The notes: generated by a model not told the origin, from the sequence alone. DNA of 64,000 nucleotides from Morchella semilibera (GCA_009192285.1 WBVU01000009.1:620001-684000); one strand, 5' to 3'; positions 36,706-47,832 are shown, counted from the first letter of the stretch. Program-made: numbers and translations.

Positions 36706-39700
36706 TCATAATAACTCAACTGAAACTGTGATTACCTCCTCACCACCATTCCCCTCACTTATGCCCATATCTCTCCAAGCACTCAGCAGATCTATCTCTA
36801 ACGTCGACTCTACCAGTGAGCAAAACTTTTCTGGTAATTTCTGCTTGCCAACGTGGACGCGAATCCGTTCAAGGGTACGGCTCTTGGCGATGTCGGAGAT
36901 ATAGAACACTTTTAAAGGTTAGCGATCGATACCCCAAAGAAGGGTTCAGATATATTCAATATCATACCCAGCACGCCAAGCGCGCAAACATCTGCCTGTA
37001 TAGTAACTTTCCCCTCATCCGCCCCCTTATATACCCTACTATCTGCCAATGCAGCAACCCCCGTAATATTCTCTTTAATTCCTAATGCTGCTACCTTGAC
37101 GGTCTCCCCCTCAATATACACGGCTTCTACGGGTATAACAGTGAAAATTTCCCATTCACTCGGTTCTAAAGAAATAAACAGTAAATAATCTTCCGTGCCG
37201 CTCAAAGTTCCCCCCGCTTGAATGATTCTTCCTGTAGTATGCGCACGAACCACATACTCTCTCTGCCAGTCGAGATTATGGAAGCTAGTTCTCATATCAA
37301 TGAGCTCTGCCAGCGCCATAGTCGAAACATTGAATACTCCTAATAGTGATGACTGCTTGTGCGTGTTGCTTACCTGAAGCAGTTTAGCTGCATGGTAACT
37401 GACGTATGGGTCATTAGCCATAGCCATTCTTGAGGGTCTCAGTGCACGGGGGGTTCGGTCGGCCGGAGAGGGGATATCATAGAATTGATGAGATCCACGT
37501 CATGCTCGCCGGGTATATCAGTGAGAAATACTGGGCCGCCCGAAATGCAACGAGCGGCAGCATGCAATGAGTTGTATTTGGGGAGAGATGACTGAAACAT
37601 ATCCCAATCTATATATAGGAAAAGACTCATTAGTACATAAGTAATGGAATCTAGTTTTGATGGAACCAACCTGGAAGGATATTTAATTGCCCAAAAAGAA
37701 TCATGTTCATGGCGTTGCTAAATATGTGCCATGAGTGAGTTGAAGGAACATTCGGATAGAAGTCTAGAACAATTAGCAACATGCTATCTCTTAGAAAAAG
37801 AAGTATAAATACCATCAGATGATCTGAAGAAGACAGGCTTATTATCATCTGGGAGGAGGGAATGATAAAGAATTTGCGGCACATGAGACATGCAATAAAT
37901 TACTCTCCGATCGAAATACTTAATACTGCTTTTCTTAAAAGCATCTTGGTAGGCTCTTGCCATCTTAGCTGTCTCCCTCCCACTCATCAACTCATCGATA
38001 CGACATTGTACATCTGTTTTTACGGCATCAACACCGCAACTACTCAGGTATTTGTAGAAGTCATCATAGAATCTGTCGACATCCTCAGGCGCAACCATTG
38101 TTAATTTTCTTTCGACCGACTTTACGTTGTCGAGCCACCCTACTTCGACTGTCTTGTAGGTATTTGCAATGGCACCACCGGGGGTGATTCCATCCCAGTA
38201 TCCATGCAGTGCATGCCAGACCCCTATGTGCTTGATATACGGCCACTTGGCTCGAATCGTTCCGACAAGGCCCTTTAGACCTCCGGGAAACCCCTCATTG
38301 GCCTCAAATGATGACCACGTTCCACTAGAAGTGTAACTGTTTGGCGGGATTGATTGCCAGTTGTCATCGATTATCAAATTCCCGACTGAATTCTGTTAGT
38401 GTTTGTAGCCCCGAGTGATTTCATATGAGTACTTACTTTTAACCCCTGCTCTCTCAAGATTATCTAGTGCCTTGAGAATCTTATCCTCACTCAGATTAGC
38501 ACCTAATCCGTTCCAAGTGCAATAGCTCAAGCCGTCCTCCCACGCTGTTCTCCCTTCTATTTCCTGCTCCAATTTTGATCCTTGGTCAACCAAGATGGAC
38601 TCAAGGCCACGTTTACCCATAATGAGTTTCTTCAAATACTTCGCAGCGGCTGCGACTGTCCTAGAAGGGTCATTTCCAATTGCAACAATGATCTGAATCT
38701 TTCTCTCTGGTCCAGACTCTTCTCCATCATCCCGCCCACGGACTATAATAGAGCCATCTCCGGATGCACAAGACGTTGCATAGGCGCTTCCAAATCCAAG
38801 CCCAGAAACAGGAAGAATCGCTACATGCTTTCCATCGTAGCTCCGTTGGAAGAGAATCAACGCAGCATCCTTTTTTACATCGAAACTACCTCTCCCGTGA
38901 ACAGGCCCAATCCATGGCGCTTGTGAGACACAATTATAAGCATTTGGTAGTTTGAACCCAAGTTCTTTCTGGTGGGTGGTCTTACGTGCAATCTTAATTA
39001 ACGCCATAAACTGCTCAAGGTACTTTGGCCTCCCTATTGATACTTCAGCAAAGGTATCTTCAGTGGTTGTTTTGAACATCATATCCCAAACTTTAGGAGA
39101 ATGTGTGTCGTCTTCTACTAATTGGATATCCCATTTACGGGCGTTTGCTTCAAGGGGAACGAAGATATCTGAGAGACTCATAATATTCTCTGGTTCTTTC
39201 TGGAAGATGATGCGACCATCAGCAGAGCCTATACGAGATCCAGCACGAAGCCTACGAGAGTAATTATATAATTAGAGGCAAAAAGCTTTATATCGCCGAG
39301 TATAGTAATGGGGGAATTTTTAATGGAACTTACCAAGGCCCATCTGAGTACCGGTAGTTCAGGCAGAATTGCAATGGTCCCTGGTCACAATCATATTCCA
39401 AATCCAGGAAGAAGAGATCCCTTCGCGAGTTAACTTTACTTCCATCTTTCCCGACGCCTCGAAGATAGAACTATCAAAGGATATAATCAGTACTGTCAAC
39501 GTATCTTAATACCCGCGAGCTTTAATTGACGTTATAATTAGTCAATAGACAACTAACCAATTTAACAACATCTGAGTCGGTGGCTATAATCTCTCTGAAT
39601 AATGCAGACCTCGATTTACCACGGCCGTTTACAGTATACCACATCATCAATGTGAGTCTTTCATCAGGGTTGATGGTTGTGTTTTCATCTGCCGTAATTT

Positions 39701-39797
39701 CCATACATGCGTAGAAACGAATTGGCTTGCCAGATATATGCGTGGTCGTACATGCTAGAGGAGGATTGAGAAGAGGGGTGAAAAAGAGATTTGGCAT
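36706..39797 (-). CDS. GH36 alpha-galactosidase/raffinose-synthase-like (Sip1) gene, one frameshift
   Basis: Seven exons: 39558-39797, 39334-39470, 38437-39251, 37813-38385, 37671-37763, 36968-37608 and 36706-36908. They encode about 900 residues, beginning MPNLFFTPLLN. The catalytic (beta/alpha)8 domain shows NLIIDDNWQS (about 400-409), IGVWHALHGYWDG, the nucleophile motif VDAVKTDVQ (Asp at about 522), and the acid/base motif FRSSDDFYP, completed across an intron. Later come SGGPVFLTDIPG and LLGVFNV. The family acts on alpha-galactosides such as raffinose or stachyose. There is no signal peptide, so it is likely intracellular. Exon 36968-37608 needs one extra base at the run of six G (37448-37453) to keep frame. 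All other phases agree. This is either a sequencing error or a recent break. Confidence 0.85.
38411..38428 (+). repeat. 18-base recurrent motif, divergent copy
   Basis: Reads CCGAGTGATTTCATATGA inside an intron of the GH36 gene, about three changes from the consensus. Confidence 0.3.
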
Positions 39798-39942
39798 TGT
39801 GTGGTGGTATTTAAGAAAGATGTATTTAACTGATTCAGACTTGCGGGTAGTAAATACATGTATACTAGGCCTAGGTGCGGGGTTACTGATGAGTTGCGGT
39901 TGGTCGGAAAATAGATTTTCCGAGACAGCTTCCACGGCCTAC

Positions 39943-40062
39943 AGCGATGGGGAAAATTATTGTAGAAGCAGGGGTCTAAGACCAGGGTTTAGTGGCTGCC
40001 CTGGCTAATATATATATTAATAGGACTCTTACCATACTTCTACAATAATTTTCCCCATCGCT
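39943..40062. repeat. Inverted repeat IR-B, 26-base perfect arms
   Basis: Arms 39943-39968 and 40037-40062 are perfect complements (start AGCGATGGGGAAAATT), with a 68-base spacer. It lies 146 bases before the GH36 start codon. Confidence 0.85.
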
Positions 40063-40251
40063 ATACAGTAGGTCTCTAAGCGGGCAGATACACAGAACCT
40101 TACCAAATGCTTTAGTATATGTATCCCACAGTGAGGTATGTGAGTTTATGTTGGGTACATGTACTACCCTCTCTCTACGGTACATGTAGTTATGAGGGCC
40201 TTCGGCCACCCCCCCCAATTCCCATTCTCGCCCTTCAAATGGGGCCTTCGG

Positions 40252-40282
40252 CCCTCCCCTCCCCTCCCCTCCCCTCCCCTCC
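40252..40282 (+). repeat. CCCCT simple repeat
   Basis: Six or so tandem CCCCT units. Just before it, GGCCTTCGGCC-type short palindromes occur at about 40196-40204 and 40241-40253. Confidence 0.8.
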
Positions 40283-40603
40283 GCCTCTCCCCATTTCCCG
40301 CCAGCCAATCTAATTCAGTCCACAGGTCCTGATGTGTCGTGCTTAGTCAATACTCTATATATCACTATCAACCAATCATATTGCGGTTTTATGCCAAGCG
40401 CGCGCGCAAAAGACCACTTCTGCATGACCTATTCGCTCCAGATCTCATTAATATTAAGTGACGGCCAGTTTAGACAATGCGTGTTACCGTTACCTGAATA
40501 GCTGGTGGAAAATAAGAAGTATGTGCTACAGTACATGTAGTATCGTACATGTACGTACCTGCAACCCCGCCGACAGGTCATGTGGAAATACATGCAACTA
40601 CAA

Positions 40604-40735
40604 GTACTCGCTATCCACCATAAGAACCTGAAAATGTAAGTGACAAAGACAGGGATAATTTGTATGGAGAATCGCCTTGGCCATACAAATGTTGGCGCCT
40701 GCGTTTTCAGGTTCTTATGGTGGATAGCGAGGACA
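40604..40735. mobile_element. Foldback element family C, copy 1
   Basis: Perfect 27-base arms at 40608-40634 and 40704-40730 (core CCACCATAAGAACCTG). An inner pair of ATTTGTATGG-type arms flanks the loop. The shape is that of a small non-autonomous MITE-like element. Copy 2 lies 340 bases on. Confidence 0.75.
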
Positions 40736-40744
40736 TACTCAAGT

Positions 40745-40900
40745 ACAGTATGAAAAACCGGGGTGAAATCACTACTATAGGACTGCATTTACCGAATCAA
40801 ATCGGCATCGGAGGAAAAGTACTGTACTAATATCGTATTCTTACCGATTGACGGGAATGCCATAGTGATCCACCCCTCTTTTTGGTACTGTATTAAGTAC
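40745..40900 (+). repeat. Dispersed repeat R1, copy B
   Basis: Shares with 29030-29150 the landmarks ACAGTATGAAAA, GGGGTGAAATCACTAC, TACCGAATCAAA, GGAGGAA and AGTACTGTAC. It carries an insertion near 40846-40875. Confidence 0.6.
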
Positions 40901-41070
40901 ATAAGTATGCATATGTAGTTGCAAGCCCAAAATTTACCTCATTACCTCGTTGGGGGTCTCTACACCTCACTGAATAGGGAATAGTTGTATATGCATGTAT
41001 ATGCATATACATATATTGCAAAGCCCGTTGTAATAATTTGTTACACTGCATGTTCCGTACTAGCTGTACC

Positions 41071-41201
41071 GTACATACACACTCAAAAGAACCAAAAAAT
41101 GCAAGTAACGGAACCAGGGATTATTTGTATGAGGGAACGGCGCCACTCCATACAAATTATCCTTGCCCTGAGCAACTGGTTCTTATGCTGGTAAGCGTGT
41201 A
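41071..41201. mobile_element. Foldback element family C, copy 2
   Basis: Same order of blocks as copy 1: AAGAACC, ATGCAAGTAACGG, CAGGGATTATTTGTATG, CCATACAAATTATCC, and GGTTCTTATG with a GGTAAGCGTGTAC end. The arms have drifted more than in copy 1. This is clearly the same family. Confidence 0.7.
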
Positions 41202-41554
41202 CCCCGGGGGTCCTCAAAATGATGCAACGGCGACAAAAACTACTAATCCCGCAGCTACTGGCCACCATGCCCAAAAGTTGGGAAGTAATTTATATATGTC
41301 GAATTGCATCAGGCGGAGCTATATAATAATAGTAAATGGAATAATGGAAAAAATTGACTGGGCCTAGCTTTGATAGTGGTCGCGACACCAGAATATTGAG
41401 CTCGTTGCATCACAATATGTATAGTACTCAAGTACGAATGCCAACCTACGGAACTAGAGAGTGCACATGGAACCCATGCAATAATTGTCTAGCGCTTATT
41501 ATATAGCTAGGAGTTCTTGGAATGTTTTAACAGTTTCATCAACAGTGGGTAATA

Positions 41555-41797
41555 GACCTCTTCACGGGGGTATGGTTCTCACGGGGTATGGTTCTCACGG
41601 GGGTATGGTGCAACGCCTAGTAACATCAAATTGACCACAGAGAGTGCAAGGCAAACTGATAAAATCGATACATGAATAGAATTCTCTGTGCATAATAAGT
41701 ATTCCTGTTAATTCCCCCCCAACTCTATATGGCCGTTTTCGACGTTCTCGGTCATTGCACCACACCCCCGTGAGAACCATACCCCCGTGAAGAGGTC
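41555..41797. mobile_element. MITE with TA target duplication
   Basis: Terminal inverted repeats of about 45 bases start GACCTCTTCACGGGGGTATG. They are flanked by TA on both sides (41553-41554 and 41798-41799), as expected for Tc1/mariner-type insertion. The left arm has an internal tandem copy of an 18-base block containing GGTTCTCACGGGG. At about 243 bases it has no coding capacity. Confidence 0.75.
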
Positions 41798-41976
41798 TAA
41801 GTGATGGGACACAGAGATACCCGTTTTAGTAAAACGCCACCAACATCTAGTGTTTGTAGTTCCACCACTTCTAGTTATTACCTGTCGCTGTATATCCTGC
41901 GCAGTTGGGACTCAAGGATTTGCCCCCAGGCCTAGATAAGTAAGAGGTTCTGACCCCTGTTCACCCCCTGCCATAT

Positions 41977-42183
41977 GTACTACGGGGGTAGGGGACGTAA
42001 GTCTGTAGTCTTAGTGGTCGTGGTTGCAACAGCAGTAGGTAGTACTACGGGTGTACTACGGTGTCAAGGGAAGTGGGTAGAACCGCACCGCCGCGTTCTA
42101 CTTACTTACCCTTCACACCGGAGTACTGATGTTGCAACCACGACCATTGTCTAAGACTACAGACTTACCCCTACCCGTAGTAC
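41977..42183. mobile_element. Foldback element family E, long copy
   Basis: Arms 41977-42031 and 42130-42183 are nearly complementary (outer core GTACTACGGG, GTAGGGG, TAAGTCTG; inner core GTCGTGGTTGCAACA). The central part folds again (GTACTACGGTGTCAAGGG against CCCTTCACACCGGAGTAC). Almost the whole 207 bases can form one hairpin. Confidence 0.8.
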
Positions 42184-43242
42184 CTACTTACCATATTACA
42201 GCTATACCTCGCTAAGAAACCCGTTATAAGAACCTTGCTGTAAGAAACAACACACAGGGCACACGCTAAGGACTCTGCACCGAAGTATACTGACTAGGCC
42301 TTTAACTTTATCGCCAGGTCCAACTGTAAAAGTACTATTATCAGTGGGCCTGTTACTACAATTTACTTGCAGTGTCCGTGTGCAAATTTACTTAACCCCA
42401 TCAGCAGTCTTCAAACTCATTCTGCGCATGCTGTACTGAATGAATTGAACCGTACCTATTAAGAGCGGGGTTAGTCAAGGCTTATATCCGCCCTGCCAAG
42501 ACACATTCCAATGCATCATGTCCAATAACCTGATCGAAAAGGTTCGTCAGGACCTGAACTCAACAGGGAACAGATGACGCTTGACTAATACTTACTTGCC
42601 TATTGGAGAAACCAAATCACGCGGCCGTAATCGGTTGATTATCCCGGCAGTAGAGGCTTATCATGAGAAGTCGATCCGTAAGCTCGAGGAGTCGATCCGT
42701 AAGCTACATTATAGAGTACTATAGAAATACTGCATTGCTAGCGTATCAGCGGGAACTCTCTTTGGTACTGTAGTACTATAGTGCCACGATAGAGGACTAT
42801 TATCTCGAGCACTATATAATCTCGTGAGAAATTCCATTAAATTCGCATAATCCACTATCCCCGTATTTGTATATATGTGGTAAGTCCGGATTGCCAAGCC
42901 TAATTTACGAATCAAACTTCAAGATACACAGCACACCTCACCCGGAATTAAGACTCAACGAAACGGGGATAATAGTAACTACAGTATCCAAAAAAGGAGG
43001 AAGAGGAGCGGGTGTACATGCACCCAGCTGGTCAGTACCTTATCTGGCAGAATGCCACGATACTACGGTATTGCTACGGTATTGCTAAAATTACGTTTCA
43101 GTTTGGAGGTTTTGCACGGTCCCTTAGTATACTTCTACAGTACCCTTTTTTAATAATATATATTATATCACGACCTACATAAGACCTACCTTACCTTGTA
43201 TACCCACTTAACAACCAGTTTAGAATGTCTAAGACCATAAAT

Positions 43243-43330
43243 GTACTACGGGTGTAGGGGTAAGTCTGGCGACACAGGCCGTGGTTACTGTCGCCAGACT
43301 TACCGTATACCCCTACACCCGTATAAGTAC
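43243..43330. mobile_element. Foldback element family E, short copy
   Basis: Arms 43243-43274 and 43289-43330 pair around TAAGTCTGGCGACA. The outer part GTACTACGGGTGTAGGGG is shared with the 41977-42183 element, so this is a shorter member of the same family. The right arm has about ten extra bases. Confidence 0.75.
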
Positions 43331-43489
43331 ATACCGCACATTCCATTATCTGCAGCTTACCGGTCCACGGAGCAATATGGGGGTACGTACATGGATCTAG
43401 CCGTACCGCTGAGGGGTACATGTACTTATGTACTACGTATGCACATAGTACAATTTCGGTTTACATATATCATGACTGTATCTGAAGGT

Positions 43490-43496
43490 TATAAAA
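43490..43496 (+). promoter_or_regulatory. Probable TATA box of the aldehyde dehydrogenase gene
   Basis: TATAAAA lies about 90 bases before the ATG at 43585, followed by a C/T-rich leader. Confidence 0.45.
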
Positions 43497-43584
43497 TCAG
43501 AACCCCCGCCCACTGCCACTTCTTCCTCACCTTCAATTCCAATTTATATCTATATCCGTAAATTCCCCATAGCTAAAATTCAAC

Positions 43585-45250
43585 ATGACCTTCAACAACC
43601 CCACCTACATCACTCCTTTTATCGTTAATAACAAGCCCTATACGACCACTAAAACCTTCACTGTTAGAGACCCCACTTCTCCTACAATACCGCTCTGGGA
43701 AGCCTCCAGTGCTACCCTTGCTTGTGTCGAAGCAGCTACTGCTGCTGCCTCTGCTGCCTTCCCAGAGTGGTCAGCAACAAAGCTTGTGAAGCGTCAGGAG
43801 CTTCTACATAAAGTTGCAGACCTCATCGATAATGAAAGTGGTGAGCTTAGGGAGTGCTTAGCGCTCGAAACTGGGGCAAATGAGCCCTGGCAGGACTTTA
43901 ATCTTCGTAAGGGTGCAGAGTTGGTAAGACGTGTGGCCGCTGAATTGGCAGAAATTGCAGGAATTGTCCCAGACGTTCAAGCCCCAGGTTTGTCCCGGTA
44001 TCTATTGTGATGCAGTGCGTATATTTATTGATGATTGAAGGGCGAGCTGCGATGATTGTTAAAGAGCCTCTCGGTGTTGTGCTTGCTATAATACCTTGGT
44101 GATTATAACTCATCGCAACCCCCCCGATATTTTTTCATATTATAATTAACACATATTCATTCTAGGAACGCACCAATTATCCTCCTTTTACGTGGAATAA
44201 TGTATGCTATCGCAGCCGGGAATACGGTAATAATTAAATCCTCCGAGCTTTCTCCTCGAACTCATTTCATCCTTGCTTCCCTGTTATATCCGCCGGCTTC
44301 CCGCCTGGTGTCATCAACCTTATTGGGCATTGCCGTGAAGATGCAGCGGAAATTACTAAAGCACTTATCTCGCAACGTGCTATACGTAAGGTGTCCTTCA
44401 CTGGCTCCGCAGCAATAGGGAAACAGATTGCATCACTTGCTGGGGAATATCTGAAGCCTGTTGTGTTGGAACTTGGTGGAAAGTCACCCTTGATCTTGTT
44501 TGAGGATGTCAATGTTGAAGAGGCTGCAGTAGCTGCTGCATTTGGGGCTCTTGCATATGTCTGTCCCCCCACCTCCTACCGGGGTTAAAAGTTTAGAATT
44601 GGTTGGATGTTGACTTTTATAGGCTGGGCAAGTCTGTATGTCCACTGACAAGATAATTGTCCACTCATCTATCGCAGAGGCATTTGAAAAGGCGTTCATT
44701 GCCGCTGCGGCAAATTTTGGCGTTTCTCAAACCCTACTGCACCCGGATGGTCCACGAAGGGTAAAGAAACTTGTCGATTCTGCCGTTGCAGCTGGCGCAA
44801 AGATTGTGAATCAGGAGGCCTACGATAGCTTCGACTTTGAGAACAGCAGTTCCCTGCCAAATCTACTGATCCGTGGGGTAACTGATAAGATGGATCTATA
44901 TCACCAAGAGAGTTTCGGGCCTATCGCTTCCTTGTTTATCGCAGATGACGAGGAGGAGGCTGTCAGGATTGCTAATGATACCGATTACGGTCTTGTGGCT
45001 GCGGTCTGGTCGAAGGATCTCAGAAAAGCATTGAGAGTTGCAAAGAAAATACAAACTGGGTATGAAGGCTTTTATAACTTGCGGTGAGCTGGGTGTTTCT
45101 AATCATTGTGACTGTAGTGTCGTTACTATAAATGGCCCCACACTTTCATGGGAAGCGCAACTAAAGTCTCACGGGGTCAAAGACAGTGGATTTGGAGGGG
45201 ACAGTTTGGATTCCTACCTAACTCCCAAAGTAATTACTTATGATATGTGA
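43585..45250 (+). CDS. NAD(P)-dependent aldehyde dehydrogenase, one frameshift
   Basis: Exons 43585-43987, 44041-44098, 44166-44558, 44623-45059 and 45118-45250 encode about 474 residues. Family landmarks: KEPLGVVLAIIPWN (cofactor Asn, split by an intron), AAGNTVIIKSSELSPRT, VSFTGSAAIGKQIA, LELGGKSPLILFEDV with the general-base Glu, and AGQVCMSTDKI with the catalytic Cys. It ends HGVKDSGFGG. The enzyme oxidises aldehydes to acids. The sequence most recalls the fungal salicylaldehyde/vanillin-type group, but the substrate is not readable. There is no signal peptide, so it is probably cytosolic. Exon 44166-44558 lacks one base near 44286-44291: the frame shifts between ILASLLY and AGFPPGVINLIG. 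All other phases agree, so this is either a base-call error or a recent inactivation. Confidence 0.88.
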
Positions 45251-46063
45251 GGAGAAGGTCAATATATAGCTGCCTGGGATACCTATATTCTCTGCGAGAT
45301 TAAGATATTAAAATATAAGGCAGATGAAAGACCTACATATGTATTTTCCTCAGTGATACTGCTATTTCTTATTCGAGTTATTATCCCGCCCGGACGCTCT
45401 TTTATAAAAATTGGATTTAGGGATTAGAGGTGACTACCTGGTAATAGAGTCTTTTAGCCATCAACGAACAAATTGGATGCAATTAGGATGTACGTGATAT
45501 AGTTTTCAACTACAAGACTTAAAGGTACACATAGAAATATATTCAATCCTTATGCCTATGATTTCCTTCCCAGAATACTTGTGAGCCCCTATACGGGCCG
45601 GCCAAGGGGCAAACGCATGCAGCATAGTCTTGGGAATCAATATTTTTTTGTTGCCTTTTCCGCCCGTGGCTAAAAGTCTCTGATATTTCACACACAGAAA
45701 AACACTAGATATATTGCACATCATACGCCTATCTTAACAGCACCATTGCAGGGGTATCAATCTACCGATATCCCGAGAACCTGAGGAGATCTAGGAAGCT
45801 TGTGTAGCAATGTTCCCGTGTTTTCTCCCGGAGAATTAGTTTCTCCGGATTACTCACAAGTTACAAGTGTGGTTTTCCGAGGAATGATAATGTCGTCTTA
45901 TAAGAGGGCGGTTGGGAGTGTACTTTAGTAGGGCGTTAGTTCCGAGATATTTTACCCGCAAGTTGAAAATATGAAGTTCTTTTCGCTCCACTTGCTATCT
46001 TTTGCGTCTTTAAGTCTCGTGAGAGATCAAGAAAATTCCCACAAGTTGGTTACTCATGATCAA

Positions 46064-46386
46064 CTACAGTGACGGTATCATCATCTCATCGACTGTCACA
46101 GAAGTAGACGGCAAATAGCATCTAAGACAACTGTCTCGTAGCTGACTATTAAGAGGTTCAACCTTTTCCCACCAGTTGTTGCTAGCTATCTCCTTGTCCG
46201 GTAGTGAGATATGCAGGTATCGTTTAATCTGAAAAGACCTATTATTTGATGTTGCTTTGGATATAGGTTTTCTCCACTGGCTCGGACCATTGCTTCCTTC
46301 AACATGCAGATGCATACCCCATTTCTTTTCCAGATGTCTGAAGGTGTTCTACGGCAAAAAGCACCCATTAAAATAAGCAAAGCCAA
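46064..46386 (-). pseudogene. piggyBac-type transposase fragment
   Basis: On the minus strand, QIKRYLHISLPDKE, then WWEKVEPLNSQLRD, then CYLPSTSVTVDEMMI resembles the start of the DDE domain of fungal piggyBac transposases (DDE_Tnp_1_7). There the first catalytic Asp lies in a V-D-E-M-M motif. The match stops just after this motif, with a stop at 46064. No downstream domain or flanking TTAA-bounded ends were recognised. It is a short decayed remnant. Recognition is by memory of the family and not by search. Confidence 0.55.
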
Positions 46387-47832
46387 AAATACTTAGATTT
46401 CTCTGGTAGTAGTAGGCCGGCCTTCATGGCCACTCCCTTCCGCATTCCCCAAAGTCCTCGGCTCCCCGAAAGTTAGCATAAATCATTTGTACTGTTTACT
46501 ATTGGTTCTAATATCTGCTCCGTCCAAAAGAGTCTAAAAATATCTCCAGCGGTGAGATTTTGAAGAGGTTAGCACTTATCTCCTTCATATAAGTCATATC
46601 GGACTTTGCCTCTTCAACCCCCCCCCCCCCCTGTGGCTCGTCATTGACAACAGTACTAGCTTCCAACTCCGGCTCTATCAAGTCTAGCCCAAGGGATACT
46701 CTTTGGTAGCGGGTGGTACACGCGCACCTTGCCTTGTGATACTAGAATAATAATAATAATATCGTCCCTGGTGTTGACTCGAACGCTTGGCGGTTGTGTA
46801 GTTGCTTAGTAGTATTCCTATGCACATGTACTCAGGGTGTCGGAAAATGATGCACATTCAATGGTTTATCAACCACCAGATGGTTACATGCCACATCAGG
46901 TTATTTCCGGGTTAATATGAGCGCTTAGATTCTTATTGTGACTAGGAACTAAAAAAAAAGAGTCTGTTATTAATTATTTTCTGTGACCTTTACCACTTAT
47001 TTTTACTACCTTGCAGTGACTTCTTCCCTATAAAGCAAACCTTTAGTATCCAGACATCTCTAGATACATTCTAGGCAATAAAAAAGGGAATATATACTCG
47101 AAACTCCCACCTAGAAAGTATTTTGGGTTGAGGTAATTGGGTGTATTTAGGCGTTGTTAAGTCAAAATGTGCATCACTTTCCAACACCCTGGGTACATAC
47201 ATTACATGTATACAACTACTATAAAGATATTTTTGCACAGGCCATCCACACCAAGTCTGGTTCACAGGCGTTCATCGAGTACAACGTTTTCCGTAAGGTT
47301 ACGGAGTGCACGAGTGTATTTCGACGTACGGATTGGTTATTCCCCAGGATTCTCCAAACTCGCCCCCTCTTGGAGATTATGAGCCTGATATTGGTTATGC
47401 GAACGAGCAATGTAAACGATCGCGATCAGTCCTCCCTGGGTTTCATCAGCAGTTCTAATACAAAACATTCTAGTTAATGATTTTGGCGACTACCTGAAGA
47501 ACATCACATAGGTAGGCAGTCTTACAAGTGTGCCTTATACGTATACAGCAACACCATTGGGAGATGTGATGACGGTAATGGTAAGAGATGCTGGGCTAGG
47601 CAAAATCTGAACCTTGCAAGATTCAGGGGCGAATAGAATATGTAGCTACATGATGTAGTACTGCGGGCCACTACGGCGTGTATTTGATATGCAATAGAGC
47701 CTACCCTAGGGTACATCGATTTGTATGGTGACACGGTAATCTATCCCGGGTACGGGGATAAGAAATGATAATTCTGCATGTTTTGGGCCCAAAAAGTGAA
47801 GTTATCTCTCGCACTGGATATATACCGGTAGT

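Larger units (their letters stand above)
39798..43584. other. Foldback-element cluster between GH36 and ALDH genes
   Basis: This divergent intergenic region has no gene but is dense in inverted repeats, entered separately below. It also holds six TACATGTA copies (39855, 40156, 40181, 40532, 40546, 43417), a CCCCT repeat and dispersed repeat R1 copy B. Confidence 0.75.
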
